A stretch of DNA of 46,477 bases, taken from positions 1-46,477 of the IMG/VR virus record IMGVR_UViG_3300047494_000043; one strand, written 5' to 3'. The position numbers were made by a program, and so were the translations under genes. Position 1 is the first letter of the stretch. Each line of letters starts with the position of its first letter. This DNA comes from a virus. Below the pieces are notes generated by a model. The model was not told the DNA's origin. It ran no database searches and was given only the letters and a program-made list of their open reading frames with translations. This document shows positions 29,297 through 37,366 of the stretch, in pieces.

Positions 29297-29926
29297 ATGG
29301 CACAGACTATTAGTGGAAAGACAGCAATGCACCCGCATCTTAAGATGACGTGGAAGCGTGCTATGAAGATTGAGAAAGTAGCGCGGCTTTCGTTGCATCC
29401 AGCAGGTTATTCGAACGAGCAGATTGCTAATTTTCTAGGCTGTGATAAGCAAACGGTTGTGCTGATACGTCAGATTCCGCAGTACCATGCGAAGATGATT
29501 GAGCTTCAAAGCGGGCTTACTAGCAGTTGGGATCAAGAGCTACGCACTGATAGTGATAATGCACGCGCGGAGCTTAAGTCGATGTTGCCTGGGAGTATGA
29601 TGGTCATACGAGATGCTATTCAGGGCAAGTTTGGGGCCGCGTTGCAGTTCAAGGCCGCGCAGGAAGTAATGGACCGCGAAGGAACACTGGCGAAGGTTTC
29701 TAAATCTTCCGTTTCGGTTGAGACTAAGCCCAACATGGTATCTGACCCAAACGTAGTATCAAACCTCATGGCACTACTAAGCGGTGCCCCGTCCGTGTCC
29801 GACAAGATGAGCGCAGATTTTACCATTAGCGCACAAGATGCAGGTATTCAACAGCAAGGGATGAGTGAAGATAATACTCAAGACACTCTTAACAAATTGG
29901 ATTTAAGCAATCAGAAGCCTAACTAA
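29297..29926 (+). CDS. terS: Terminase small subunit (putative)
   Basis: The product is 209 residues. An N-terminal helix-turn-helix (YSNEQIANFLGCDKQTVVLIRQIPQY, about residues 37-62) binds DNA, and a helical oligomerisation part (AALQFKAAQEVMDREG) follows, as in small terminases. A disordered Ser/Asn/Gln-rich tail ends the protein. It selects phage DNA and passes it to the large terminase, whose gene is next but one. The call rests on the HTH and the position before the large subunit. Confidence 0.7.
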   Translation: MAQTISGKTAMHPHLKMTWKRAMKIEKVARLSLHPAGYSNEQIANFLGCDKQTVVLIRQIPQYHAKMIELQSGLTSSWDQELRTDSDNARAELKSMLPGSMMVIRDAIQGKFGAALQFKAAQEVMDREGTLAKVSKSSVSVETKPNMVSDPNVVSNLMALLSGAPSVSDKMSADFTISAQDAGIQQQGMSEDNTQDTLNKLDLSNQKPN

Positions 29927-30043
29927 TAAGCGAACTCTTAGTACACTACTAGGAATTATGTATGCCGGAGCACACCCCTCTCCGCTTACTGGGCGCTAAA
30001 ACTAGTAGCAGGAAAAGTAAATCAAACGTAATTAGTTAGGCTT
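29915..30043. repeat. Nested inverted repeats between terminase genes
   Basis: aagcctaactaat (29915-29927, at the end of the small terminase gene) is mirrored by attagttaggctt (30031-30043). Inside, taagcg/cgctta and ctactag/ctagtag can also pair. The gap 29927-30131 contains no gene. It may be a long structured RNA or the trace of an insertion. Confidence 0.6.
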
Positions 30044-30102
30044 TGTAATATTAATAGACAAGAAACGCCCGGACATTTAGCAGCCCAGAAAAAGGGGTGC
30101 CT

Positions 30103-30117
30103 GCCCGCGAAGCGGGC
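30103..30117. promoter_or_regulatory. GC hairpin before HNH gene
   Basis: GCCCGC-gaa-GCGGGC is a perfect 6-bp hairpin ending 15 bases before the HNH start codon, just upstream of its ribosome-binding site. It could reduce translation of read-through RNA. Confidence 0.5.
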
Positions 30118-30131
30118 CATACGAGGGTAAT

Positions 30132-30443
30132 ATGTTTGTTCTTAAAACTCCAGTAGTTTCGCAATACAGATGGAGAAGAAATTATACTCCTTCGCGTTAT
30201 GGTTTGGAGTGGGATGATTTTAGTGTTACTCTTCGTATGAAGTACAAACGTTGTCAGTGGTGCAATAAACTGAAAGATAAGAAGAATCTCGATGGTCACC
30301 ATATTGGTTGTGTTAAATATAATTATGAATTTTTGCTTGACGAACGTGTTGTGATAATAGTTTGTCGAGAATGTCATGATATTTTGGAACAGTGGTCACG
30401 TATTAAACTAGAACAAATGCTTCCACAATTATTCGAGAATTAA
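30132..30443 (+). CDS. Small HNH endonuclease
   Basis: The product is 103 residues. It contains CQWCNKLKDKKNLDGHHIGC (about 37-56) and VCRECHDIL (about 78-86). This gives two zinc CxxC pairs and an HNH core (DGHH, ECHDI) typical of small phage HNH nucleases. It is basic at the N-terminus. Its position between small and large terminase is a favourite site for free-standing homing endonucleases, and a terminase-linked HNH can also be needed for cleavage in cos phages. The start ATG 30132 has a gaggg ribosome-binding site. Confidence 0.75.
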   Translation: MFVLKTPVVSQYRWRRNYTPSRYGLEWDDFSVTLRMKYKRCQWCNKLKDKKNLDGHHIGCVKYNYEFLLDERVVIIVCRECHDILEQWSRIKLEQMLPQLFEN

Positions 30444-30447
30444 AACT

Positions 30448-32283
30448 ATGTCATACACTCAGCAAGATTTAAAAGATGTTCTCGATAAAGCTGATGAGTA
30501 TGAGTATAACGAGACGGGTGGACTTTATCTACCGCGTAGTGTGACTAATAGCTGGCGTGTTATTCCGCCGGTGCACCAAGATGAGAAGACGCTTCGTACT
30601 ATTCATCGGTTAAATGCGCTTGGGTCTTTCTATTATCATGCTACGCAAGTACTTGGGAAGCATAAGTTTCAGAAGAATCCGATACAAGAACAGAATCTTC
30701 ATTATCAGATGTGTAAGGTAGTAGAAAAAGATTGTCTTAAAGAAGTTATTGAAATCCCACGAGATCACTTTAAGTCCACTGTTTATAGTGAGTGTTTCCC
30801 TTCTTGGCGTGCTTTACCTTATTCAAACGAAGATGAAGACTACATGCGTTCCCTTGGTTATGGGGATCGTTTTATACAGTGGATGCGGTATTGTCACAAA
30901 CAAGATATTCGAATTTTACTTGTATCTGAAGTCATTACCAATGCCAAGAAGTTGGGAGTAAGACTACAATCGCATTATAATGATAACGCGCTCTTTAAAT
31001 ATTTATTCCCCGAAATTCTTCCAGACGCATCTTGTACCCAAAATGATGAATCATTCCATCAAATGCGTACTAAAGCCGGCAAGATACAAGGCGAAGGCAC
31101 ATTTGATTTTATAGGCGTTGGCTCCGCTCTACAATCTCGTCACTACGATATAGTCGTACAAGACGACTTAGTTGGACGTTCTGCATACGAGTCCGAAACA
31201 ACAATGCAGAAGACTATTGAATATCACCAGTTACTTGTAGGAGCTTTCGATGCCGCAATTGATGACGGTGGCCGGGACAATGATGAAATTGTCGTTGGTA
31301 ATCGCTGGTCTTATAAGGATCTCAATTCTTACATTCGTTCTAACGAGCAGTACTTTAATTTCACTACTCATTCCGCTCTTGGTGGGTGCTGCTCTTTGCA
31401 TCCTTTTGGAACTCCGATCTTTCCCGAAGCGTTCAACTTGGAGAAATTGGCGCGGTATAAGAAAAGATTGGGATCGTATTTATTCTCGTGTCAATACTTA
31501 AACGTTCCGATTAATCCCGCTGAGGTTAAGTTTCAAAAGCGGGATTTACGTTACTACGAGTTTGTACGAGATGAGTCGCAAACTTATACCGATGTGAGTA
31601 TGTTTAATAAAGCTGGAGTGCGACAGCGCACGAAGGTAACAATTAAACACAAAGTTCACGAAGGTGATGTTGAAGAAGATGTAGCGCCCCGAAATCTAAA
31701 ACGATACATGATAGCGGACCCTAATCACAGTGGCAATGACGGGAGATGTAGACATGCGATTACTGTTACTGGCGTTGCAGAGAATCCTCGTCGGGTATAC
31801 TTATTGGATGTATGGGCCAAGTCGGTAGGGACGGATGAGTTTATTGAGACTATGCTCTACTTAGCGGTAGAGATATGGAAACTTGATGAGATTCATCTTG
31901 AAACTATTGCGGCTCAGAAGTATCTTAAGTATCATATGGATTACATTATTAAAGAGCGCGCTCGTGATGATGAGCGGTACGCGCGTTTAAAAATTGTAGA
32001 ATTAAAAACTCCTAAGACCGCAAACGCTAAGAAGATGCGTATAGACGGACTGGGACCGATATTTCAACGTGGCGAGTTCTGGGTAAATAGCAGAGGGATG
32101 GAAGAGTTCTTTGAAGAATTTGAAACCTATCCTACTGGTAAGCTCGTTGACGTATTAGATACTCTTGGGTACGGGCCATCTGTGTGGGATTTTGACACGA
32201 ACACGGATGAAATCGAATATGAGATTCTAAAGCGCAAGCGTCAGTACGAGCGCACGATTAGAAGCACGCATCTGGGGTATTAA
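30448..32283 (+). CDS. terL: Terminase large subunit
   Basis: The product is 611 residues. The ATPase part has a variant Walker A PRDHFKST (104-111) and Walker B YDIVVQDD (233-240). The RNase H-like nuclease part starts with YMIADPNHSGNDGR (420-433, catalytic Asp424) and has a later acidic cluster (DVLDTLGYGP near the C-terminus). This is the motor and nuclease that fills the capsid with DNA. It follows the HNH gene by 4 bp and is followed by a small gene 1 bp after its stop. Confidence 0.95.
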   Translation: MSYTQQDLKDVLDKADEYEYNETGGLYLPRSVTNSWRVIPPVHQDEKTLRTIHRLNALGSFYYHATQVLGKHKFQKNPIQEQNLHYQMCKVVEKDCLKEVIEIPRDHFKSTVYSECFPSWRALPYSNEDEDYMRSLGYGDRFIQWMRYCHKQDIRILLVSEVITNAKKLGVRLQSHYNDNALFKYLFPEILPDASCTQNDESFHQMRTKAGKIQGEGTFDFIGVGSALQSRHYDIVVQDDLVGRSAYESETTMQKTIEYHQLLVGAFDAAIDDGGRDNDEIVVGNRWSYKDLNSYIRSNEQYFNFTTHSALGGCCSLHPFGTPIFPEAFNLEKLARYKKRLGSYLFSCQYLNVPINPAEVKFQKRDLRYYEFVRDESQTYTDVSMFNKAGVRQRTKVTIKHKVHEGDVEEDVAPRNLKRYMIADPNHSGNDGRCRHAITVTGVAENPRRVYLLDVWAKSVGTDEFIETMLYLAVEIWKLDEIHLETIAAQKYLKYHMDYIIKERARDDERYARLKIVELKTPKTANAKKMRIDGLGPIFQRGEFWVNSRGMEEFFEEFETYPTGKLVDVLDTLGYGPSVWDFDTNTDEIEYEILKRKRQYERTIRSTHLGY

Positions 32284-32284
32284 T

Positions 32285-32536
32285 ATGGGTGAGCAGGAAC
32301 AGCTTGTTAATTTGCAAATAGGCCAAGCGGTAATTAATGAAAAGTTAAGCAATATGGAAATAGGAGTAAACGCAAAACATGTACAAAATCGTAGCAGTAT
32401 TCATGATTTGAATAATAAAATGCAACTTGTTATTGATGACGTGTGGAAGTTAAAAATAAAGATTGTTAGTTATTCCTCTCTCGCGGGAGCTATAACTACT
32501 TTAGTGGTTAAATTGATCGAGCACTTTGTAAAATAA
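32285..32536 (+). CDS. Small coiled-coil membrane protein, holin/XhlA-like
   Basis: The product is 83 residues. The first 55 residues are a polar coiled coil (IGQAVINEKLSNMEIG, IHDLNNKMQLVIDDVWKLK), followed by one C-terminal transmembrane segment (residues about 59-77). This order is that of XhlA-type lysis proteins and some class III holins. It may act in lysis with the lysozyme encoded at 39408, or anchor the packaging complex. Position next to terminase rather than lysozyme leaves doubt. Confidence 0.55.
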   Translation: MGEQEQLVNLQIGQAVINEKLSNMEIGVNAKHVQNRSSIHDLNNKMQLVIDDVWKLKIKIVSYSSLAGAITTLVVKLIEHFVK

Positions 32537-32549
32537 GGGAGATGGTTAT

Positions 32550-33014
32550 ATGGCGAATAAATTTGTTACCTTCTTGGATCATCTTGGGGGTGTTGCTCTT
32601 AAGATTTTTACAGTAGGAACTAAAGTAGCACAAACAGTAGAGCCTGAACTTGATATTGCTCTTTCCGCGTCTGGGCTTACTGGTGTTGCTACACTTTTTA
32701 ATTCCGTAGTAGGACTTGCAGCCGCAGCGCAGGCAACTGCTAATGGAGTAGCGGGGACCGGCCCACAGAAACTGGCTCTTGTTACTGCTGGAGTTACTCC
32801 ACTCTTCGAGCAGTTTTTGCAAGGGCAGGGGATTGTAATGAATACTACCCAGATTAATTCCTGGGTAAGTCTTGCAGTTAATCTTGTGATGGCTATTCCG
32901 GCGCCTTCTACTACTCCGATAACTCCTGCTACAACTGCTGTAGTTATTACGCCTACTGGCCCTACCGCAACAAGCAACATTGCACCTGTAACTGGTGCTG
33001 CTGTAATTAAGTAA
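32550..33014 (+). CDS. Hydrophobic Ala/Thr/Val-rich protein, 154 aa
   Basis: The product is 154 residues with hydrophobic stretches (around residues 37-65 and 103-115) and a Pro/Thr-rich tail ending in an APVTGA motif that also recurs in the protein at 43284. It might be a second lysis or membrane protein. No family is recognised. Confidence 0.55.
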   Translation: MANKFVTFLDHLGGVALKIFTVGTKVAQTVEPELDIALSASGLTGVATLFNSVVGLAAAAQATANGVAGTGPQKLALVTAGVTPLFEQFLQGQGIVMNTTQINSWVSLAVNLVMAIPAPSTTPITPATTAVVITPTGPTATSNIAPVTGAAVIK

Positions 33015-33032
33015 CAACAAAAAGGAACCACG

Positions 33033-34991
33033 ATGCCTGCGATTCGTCCTGTTAAGATCAATTTTGGAAAACACGCTACAGAAGAAATGTGGAAGTATGT
33101 AGAGGAAAAGACCGAGTATTGGTATAACAGGACTCGTAGGTTTCGTGAGGATAAGCTTAAAGAATTTGCTCGGCTTTATAAAGGTACGCCTATTACCGCG
33201 ACCCGTGATACTCCCTGGCCGGGGGCTTCTAATATTGAAATTCAAGTAGTAGCGACTAACTCTGACCAACTTTTAGCCCGAGTTATGTCGATGTATATGA
33301 CAGACCCATTGTGGTCTGCTAAGATTTTTGGGGATATCGAAGCTGGTAAAGGTGATGACCAGCGTTCTGCGATTGAAAAATTTCTTAATAACATGGCTCT
33401 TGAACCTGCGGAGCTTGATTTTTATCGTGTAGAAGAAGCGTGGTTTTCTTCTACGATTCGGAATGGTACTGGGATTATTAAATTCCCCTGGCTTTATCAC
33501 GTTGAGAATCAGATTATTAGCACGGGGGATAGTGATGGAAGCGCCGCTAAGTACGAGACGAAAGAAATTATTCGCCTTGATGGTCCTCGGCCAGAGAATG
33601 TTCCACTTAATAAGTTTCTTACTGATGTGACGACGCAGAAGTTAGAGGATTCGAATTTTAAGTGCCACATTATTACCGTGACAAAGAAGCAGCTCGAGGA
33701 TAGGAAAGCTCTTAAATTTTTTTCGGACGACGATCTTGATAAAATTATAGCACAGCCAGATCGTTCGCAATCGGATATGCTTCAAGACTATATTGAGCGT
33801 GAACAAGGTCTTGATAATATGTCCTCGGGGCATTTATCTGATGAGTACGATCTTTATGAATGCTGGTTTAAATATCAAAGCCCTTCTGGTGCAAATCTCC
33901 GACTTGTAGCAACATGGCATAAAAATTCTAATACACGGCTGGCAGCTTTCTACAATTATTATCCAGATAATATGGATATTTTTGAAGACGCTAAGCTTGC
34001 GTATGACGATGATCAATATTACGGCTACGGCTTTGCAGAAATGCTAAAGGCTTATCAGGATGAGATATCCGAACTTCATAGACAAAGAATTAATGCGAAG
34101 ACTCTCAGTAACACTACCGCTTTTCGCGTTAACAAGAATAGTAAACTTCACTCTATATTACAGTTTTATCCCGGCGTTCTTGTACCTGCCGATCAGCACG
34201 AGATTGAAAGGTTGGAACTTAACAATCCGCAGGCCGATTCACTAGATGGTGAGAATTTATCACTCGCGCTGGTAAAAGAACGCACCGGAATAGATCCTGC
34301 AACAGGAGGTACTGGCGGTGGCATTGTTAACCAAAAGCGCGGAATTTATTCAAGTCAAGGCACTTTTGCAGTGCTCCAACAGCAAAATTCTAGAACAGGC
34401 TTGCGTATGTCCGACATGCGCAGCGCACACAGTAGAGCAGGTTCTAAATTCGCTAAGATGTATGCCCACTTTGGTCTGGGTACAAAACTTAGACAATTCG
34501 GTGATAATGCTGACGCACTCAAAGCTGCATTCGAGAATATTAAGTCAGGAAAATTAGGGCTTTCGGTTCGTGCTTCTACTGCGTCGATGAATAAAGAGTT
34601 AGAGAAGCAGAATGATATTATGCTCTCGCAGACTCTTACTGGGCTTTATCAAGCAGATGCTCAGATTATTCAAAGTATGAGTATGCAAGGAATGCCTGAC
34701 GATTTGAAAGCGTACTATGTTGAAGTATTACGAGCAAAGCAAGCTCTATACAAGCAAATTGTACAAAATTTCGGTCACGACGACGCAGCTCGTTTAATAC
34801 CAGTACCCGCTCTATTAAAACAAGGACGTCCTAATGAACTTAATGCACAGCAAAGCGCAGGTGGCCAACCCCAACGTCCGCAACCTGGGGTTGGATTTGG
34901 CGCTCCCCAATCTGATGGGGGCGAAAATAATAATGCAGGAGCTATTCCAATCGGCGGCGGGTCAGTTACTTCTGGAATACCTACTGGCTAG
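33033..34991 (+). CDS. Portal protein
   Basis: The product is 652 residues, the right size for a podovirus-type portal. The start with WKYVEEKTEYWYNRTRRFREDKLKEFARLYKG, the TPWPGASNIEIQVV segment and QDEISELHRQRINAKTLSNTTAF are typical of portal proteins of this family. The C-terminal 50 residues are Gly/Gln/Pro-rich. The portal ring is the DNA gate of the capsid and docks terminase and tail. It follows terminase and precedes the scaffold, as expected. Its 3' end is overlapped by another frame (34915-35133). Confidence 0.85.
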   Translation: MPAIRPVKINFGKHATEEMWKYVEEKTEYWYNRTRRFREDKLKEFARLYKGTPITATRDTPWPGASNIEIQVVATNSDQLLARVMSMYMTDPLWSAKIFGDIEAGKGDDQRSAIEKFLNNMALEPAELDFYRVEEAWFSSTIRNGTGIIKFPWLYHVENQIISTGDSDGSAAKYETKEIIRLDGPRPENVPLNKFLTDVTTQKLEDSNFKCHIITVTKKQLEDRKALKFFSDDDLDKIIAQPDRSQSDMLQDYIEREQGLDNMSSGHLSDEYDLYECWFKYQSPSGANLRLVATWHKNSNTRLAAFYNYYPDNMDIFEDAKLAYDDDQYYGYGFAEMLKAYQDEISELHRQRINAKTLSNTTAFRVNKNSKLHSILQFYPGVLVPADQHEIERLELNNPQADSLDGENLSLALVKERTGIDPATGGTGGGIVNQKRGIYSSQGTFAVLQQQNSRTGLRMSDMRSAHSRAGSKFAKMYAHFGLGTKLRQFGDNADALKAAFENIKSGKLGLSVRASTASMNKELEKQNDIMLSQTLTGLYQADAQIIQSMSMQGMPDDLKAYYVEVLRAKQALYKQIVQNFGHDDAARLIPVPALLKQGRPNELNAQQSAGGQPQRPQPGVGFGAPQSDGGENNNAGAIPIGGGSVTSGIPTG

Positions 34992-35133
34992 TTCAGATAG
35001 GATTAAGGATGATTTTTTTGAAAAAGCAGATACTACTGAAGTAGATAAAGCATATCTTCGTGGGCAGTTGCAAGTCTATGATGATATTGTAGGATTAGTA
35101 AATTTCATGAACGCGTTTAAAGTTGTAAAATAA
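34915..35133 (+). CDS. Small protein overlapping the portal 3' end, about 72 aa
   Basis: The frame continues 142 bp past the portal stop and has a protein-like end (YLRGQLQVYDDIVGLVNFM), similar to small helical proteins often found next to portal genes. The start is uncertain: ATG 34915 or ATG 34933 (with ggggg 11 bases upstream); 34834 is also open. It overlaps the portal coding region by 60-160 bp in the +1 frame. Confidence 0.55.
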   Translation: MGAKIIMQELFQSAAGQLLLEYLLASSDRIKDDFFEKADTTEVDKAYLRGQLQVYDDIVGLVNFMNAFKVVK

Positions 35134-35144
35134 GGAGATGGCTT

Positions 35145-35849
35145 ATGGCTTTTTGGAAGAAAATGGTAGATGGGAGTTTTAAGCCCGCTGATGACAATGA
35201 CAATAGTGATATTGAATTTAAGCCGGAAAAGCTGAAGGAAGATATTACTAATGAAGTTAAGAGTTCTTTGTCTGCTTTTGAGACAAAGAATAACGAAACA
35301 CTGAAGCCGATTTTAGAGATGGCGGCTCAAATTAAAGCAGATCGTGAATCTCGTGCAGAAGCGGCTAGGAAAGCGGAAGAGAATAAAAATAATAAGGAAA
35401 ACGAAGTAACCTCTGAAGATTTTATGCTTGACCCCGCAGAGGCAGTGCGTAGGCAGATGCAAGGGACTAATACCGCTGTAATGATGCTTGCTGCTCGGGC
35501 TGCTCTTAGGGAGACGCTTGAAGATAAGGAATATTATTATGGGGATATCAAGCAAAAAGTTGATGCTATGGTTGCACAGCAACCACTTCCGTCGCAGTGC
35601 CGTGCTGATGTTATTCAAAATGCTTACAAGCTAGTAATGTTCGATCATATGAAAGAAGTGCAGGAAGGTAAAATTAAAGCTCGGAATACTTCTGCTATTT
35701 TTGAGGGCGGCTCTACTGGCGGGCATGATGGCAAGAAAGCGGATGATGCTAATGAAAGCATGACCGCTGATGAGAAATTGGTTGCTAGTAAAATGGGAAT
35801 AAGTGATAAGGATTGGATTTCTTCACGACGGGAGTTGAGTTATGTCTAA
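35145..35849 (+). CDS. Scaffolding protein (putative)
   Basis: The product is 234 residues, highly charged and helical, acidic at the start with a Lys/Glu-rich coiled coil (about 30-90) and the end LVASKMGISDKDWISSRRE, a pattern seen in phage scaffolds. It has no enzyme motif. It lies between portal and capsid genes. Scaffolds guide assembly of the capsid shell and then leave. The stop overlaps the next start by 8 bp. Confidence 0.7.
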   Translation: MAFWKKMVDGSFKPADDNDNSDIEFKPEKLKEDITNEVKSSLSAFETKNNETLKPILEMAAQIKADRESRAEAARKAEENKNNKENEVTSEDFMLDPAEAVRRQMQGTNTAVMMLAARAALRETLEDKEYYYGDIKQKVDAMVAQQPLPSQCRADVIQNAYKLVMFDHMKEVQEGKIKARNTSAIFEGGSTGGHDGKKADDANESMTADEKLVASKMGISDKDWISSRRELSYV

Positions 35850-36669
35850 TACGAACGAGGAGTTGGAAGACGCGATTGGTGTTGATACGAGCGATTTGCG
35901 TGGGGATGATTTTCAGATTAAAGTAGCGCCCGCTGTAGAACCCGCTGAAAAAATGTTTACAGGACAGCATCAGCGACTACCGTTTGTAAAACCAGTTATT
36001 CATGTAGAAGGTGCGCCACCTAAAATTGAAGACGCTCTTACTCCCGCGCAGATGATTGCTATTTCGCAGATTGTAGAGCAACGCACACGGGAAGCTATTT
36101 CGGCTTCTTCTTTTAATCCTAAGATGGAAGCGCAGGTTGTTGATAAGTCTAAGCTTCCAATTACGGACTTTAGCAAAATGTCCCTAGATGATGTTTACGA
36201 TCTTTCTCTTAATATCGAGGCCAAGCCCTTTATGAGTGCTGATGCTCTTGCTATTAAGTTGAAAGATACAAACTACGAAGCGCGGTGGGTTAATAAGAAT
36301 CCGCAGCGTATCGGACAGATGATAGCGCGAGGGTTTACTTATATCACAGATGCGGATTTGGTATCTTCGGATGCGATTGAGGCTTCTAAGGACGCTCAAA
36401 ATCACTATTCATTCGATGATGTTGTTGCTATGAAGATTGATAAGGCGACTTATTTCCGAGCGCTTCGTGCTGCACATGAGCGTGCAGTTGCTACTACGGA
36501 TGAAGTAAACGCTCGCAAGCGTGCTGCAATGCAGGCTAATGGATTTATGAATCAAAAAGATGACCCCGAGTATGGTTCACATTATCAGCCGGATTATAAT
36601 CCTTCTGATTCTAAGAGTGCTCTTCACTCAGGCAAATTGAAATTTTACGATCCAGGTGTTGGGATTTAA
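35842..36669 (+). CDS. Head-module protein, 275 aa
   Basis: The product is 275 residues with an acidic, disordered start and a middle segment (YEARWVNKNPQRIGQMIARGF) often seen in phage head-region proteins of unknown role. A helical C-terminal region (RALRAAHERAVATTDEVNARKR) and a disordered tail follow. It may be an internal scaffold or minor capsid component. Position is the main evidence. Confidence 0.6.
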   Translation: MSNTNEELEDAIGVDTSDLRGDDFQIKVAPAVEPAEKMFTGQHQRLPFVKPVIHVEGAPPKIEDALTPAQMIAISQIVEQRTREAISASSFNPKMEAQVVDKSKLPITDFSKMSLDDVYDLSLNIEAKPFMSADALAIKLKDTNYEARWVNKNPQRIGQMIARGFTYITDADLVSSDAIEASKDAQNHYSFDDVVAMKIDKATYFRALRAAHERAVATTDEVNARKRAAMQANGFMNQKDDPEYGSHYQPDYNPSDSKSALHSGKLKFYDPGVGI

Positions 36670-36691
36670 ATTTAGTTAAAGGAATAAAAAT

Positions 36692-37333
36692 ATGGCAGCG
36701 AATCTAGCTTATCACCAACCTATTGGGTCGGTGGAATCCACTAATAACAACACGCCTCTTACTCTTTCTATTGTAGAGCAAGCAGGGCAAACTTTTAAAC
36801 TTGGCGTTCCAGTACAGCTTAATGCAGGGTTTGTCAGACAGTGGGATGGTACTACAATTGCGGCGGCTATTGCTGGATTTAGTCTTATTCCGGGATCGAA
36901 TCTTGCTACTAACGGTGCCGGCGCTCCTGGGCCGTTTACACAGATTGGGCCTCCGGGTTCTATTCAAACATATGGTAATGTTCCGAATCAGCCATCTGCT
37001 TCGAACATTGCTGTAGGTGCGCCGATCACTGATGGGCGTACGTTGCTGGAATCAGCGATTGGTTCTACTATCTTTGAGGCAACGTTTGATAATAGCACTG
37101 GTACTAATGCTGCTTCGTATACTCCATTGCTCTCGCAGATTGGAACTCAGTTTGGGCTTACGGTAGATGCGAATGGCCAGTTTTATGTAGATAACGGCAA
37201 AACTACTGCTGGTACTAATACAGTGGTAACTCTTGTTGGCATTAACCCCATCGACATGGCTACTGGTACTACCGCTATCGTTAACGCTCGCGTCCGCTTT
37301 ACAGTTCTCAGCACGGCTCGTCAGATTTTCTAG
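36692..37333 (+). CDS. Capsid decoration/stabilisation protein (putative)
   Basis: The product is 213 residues, Ala/Thr/Gly-rich and predicted all-beta. It sits immediately before the major capsid gene, where decoration proteins usually lie. The start MAANLAYHQPIGSVESTNNNTPLT and the stretch GQTFKLGVPVQLN recall decoration proteins that cap capsid joints. No signal or enzyme motif is present. Confidence 0.6.
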   Translation: MAANLAYHQPIGSVESTNNNTPLTLSIVEQAGQTFKLGVPVQLNAGFVRQWDGTTIAAAIAGFSLIPGSNLATNGAGAPGPFTQIGPPGSIQTYGNVPNQPSASNIAVGAPITDGRTLLESAIGSTIFEATFDNSTGTNAASYTPLLSQIGTQFGLTVDANGQFYVDNGKTTAGTNTVVTLVGINPIDMATGTTAIVNARVRFTVLSTARQIF

Positions 37334-37366
37334 TTTTTAAATTCTCGCACCATAAAGGAATAACTA

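Noticed and set aside
29112-30131. Second group I intron between the terminase genes
   Set aside because: Inverted repeats are present, but no Q/R/S core boxes or P7 pairing could be found.
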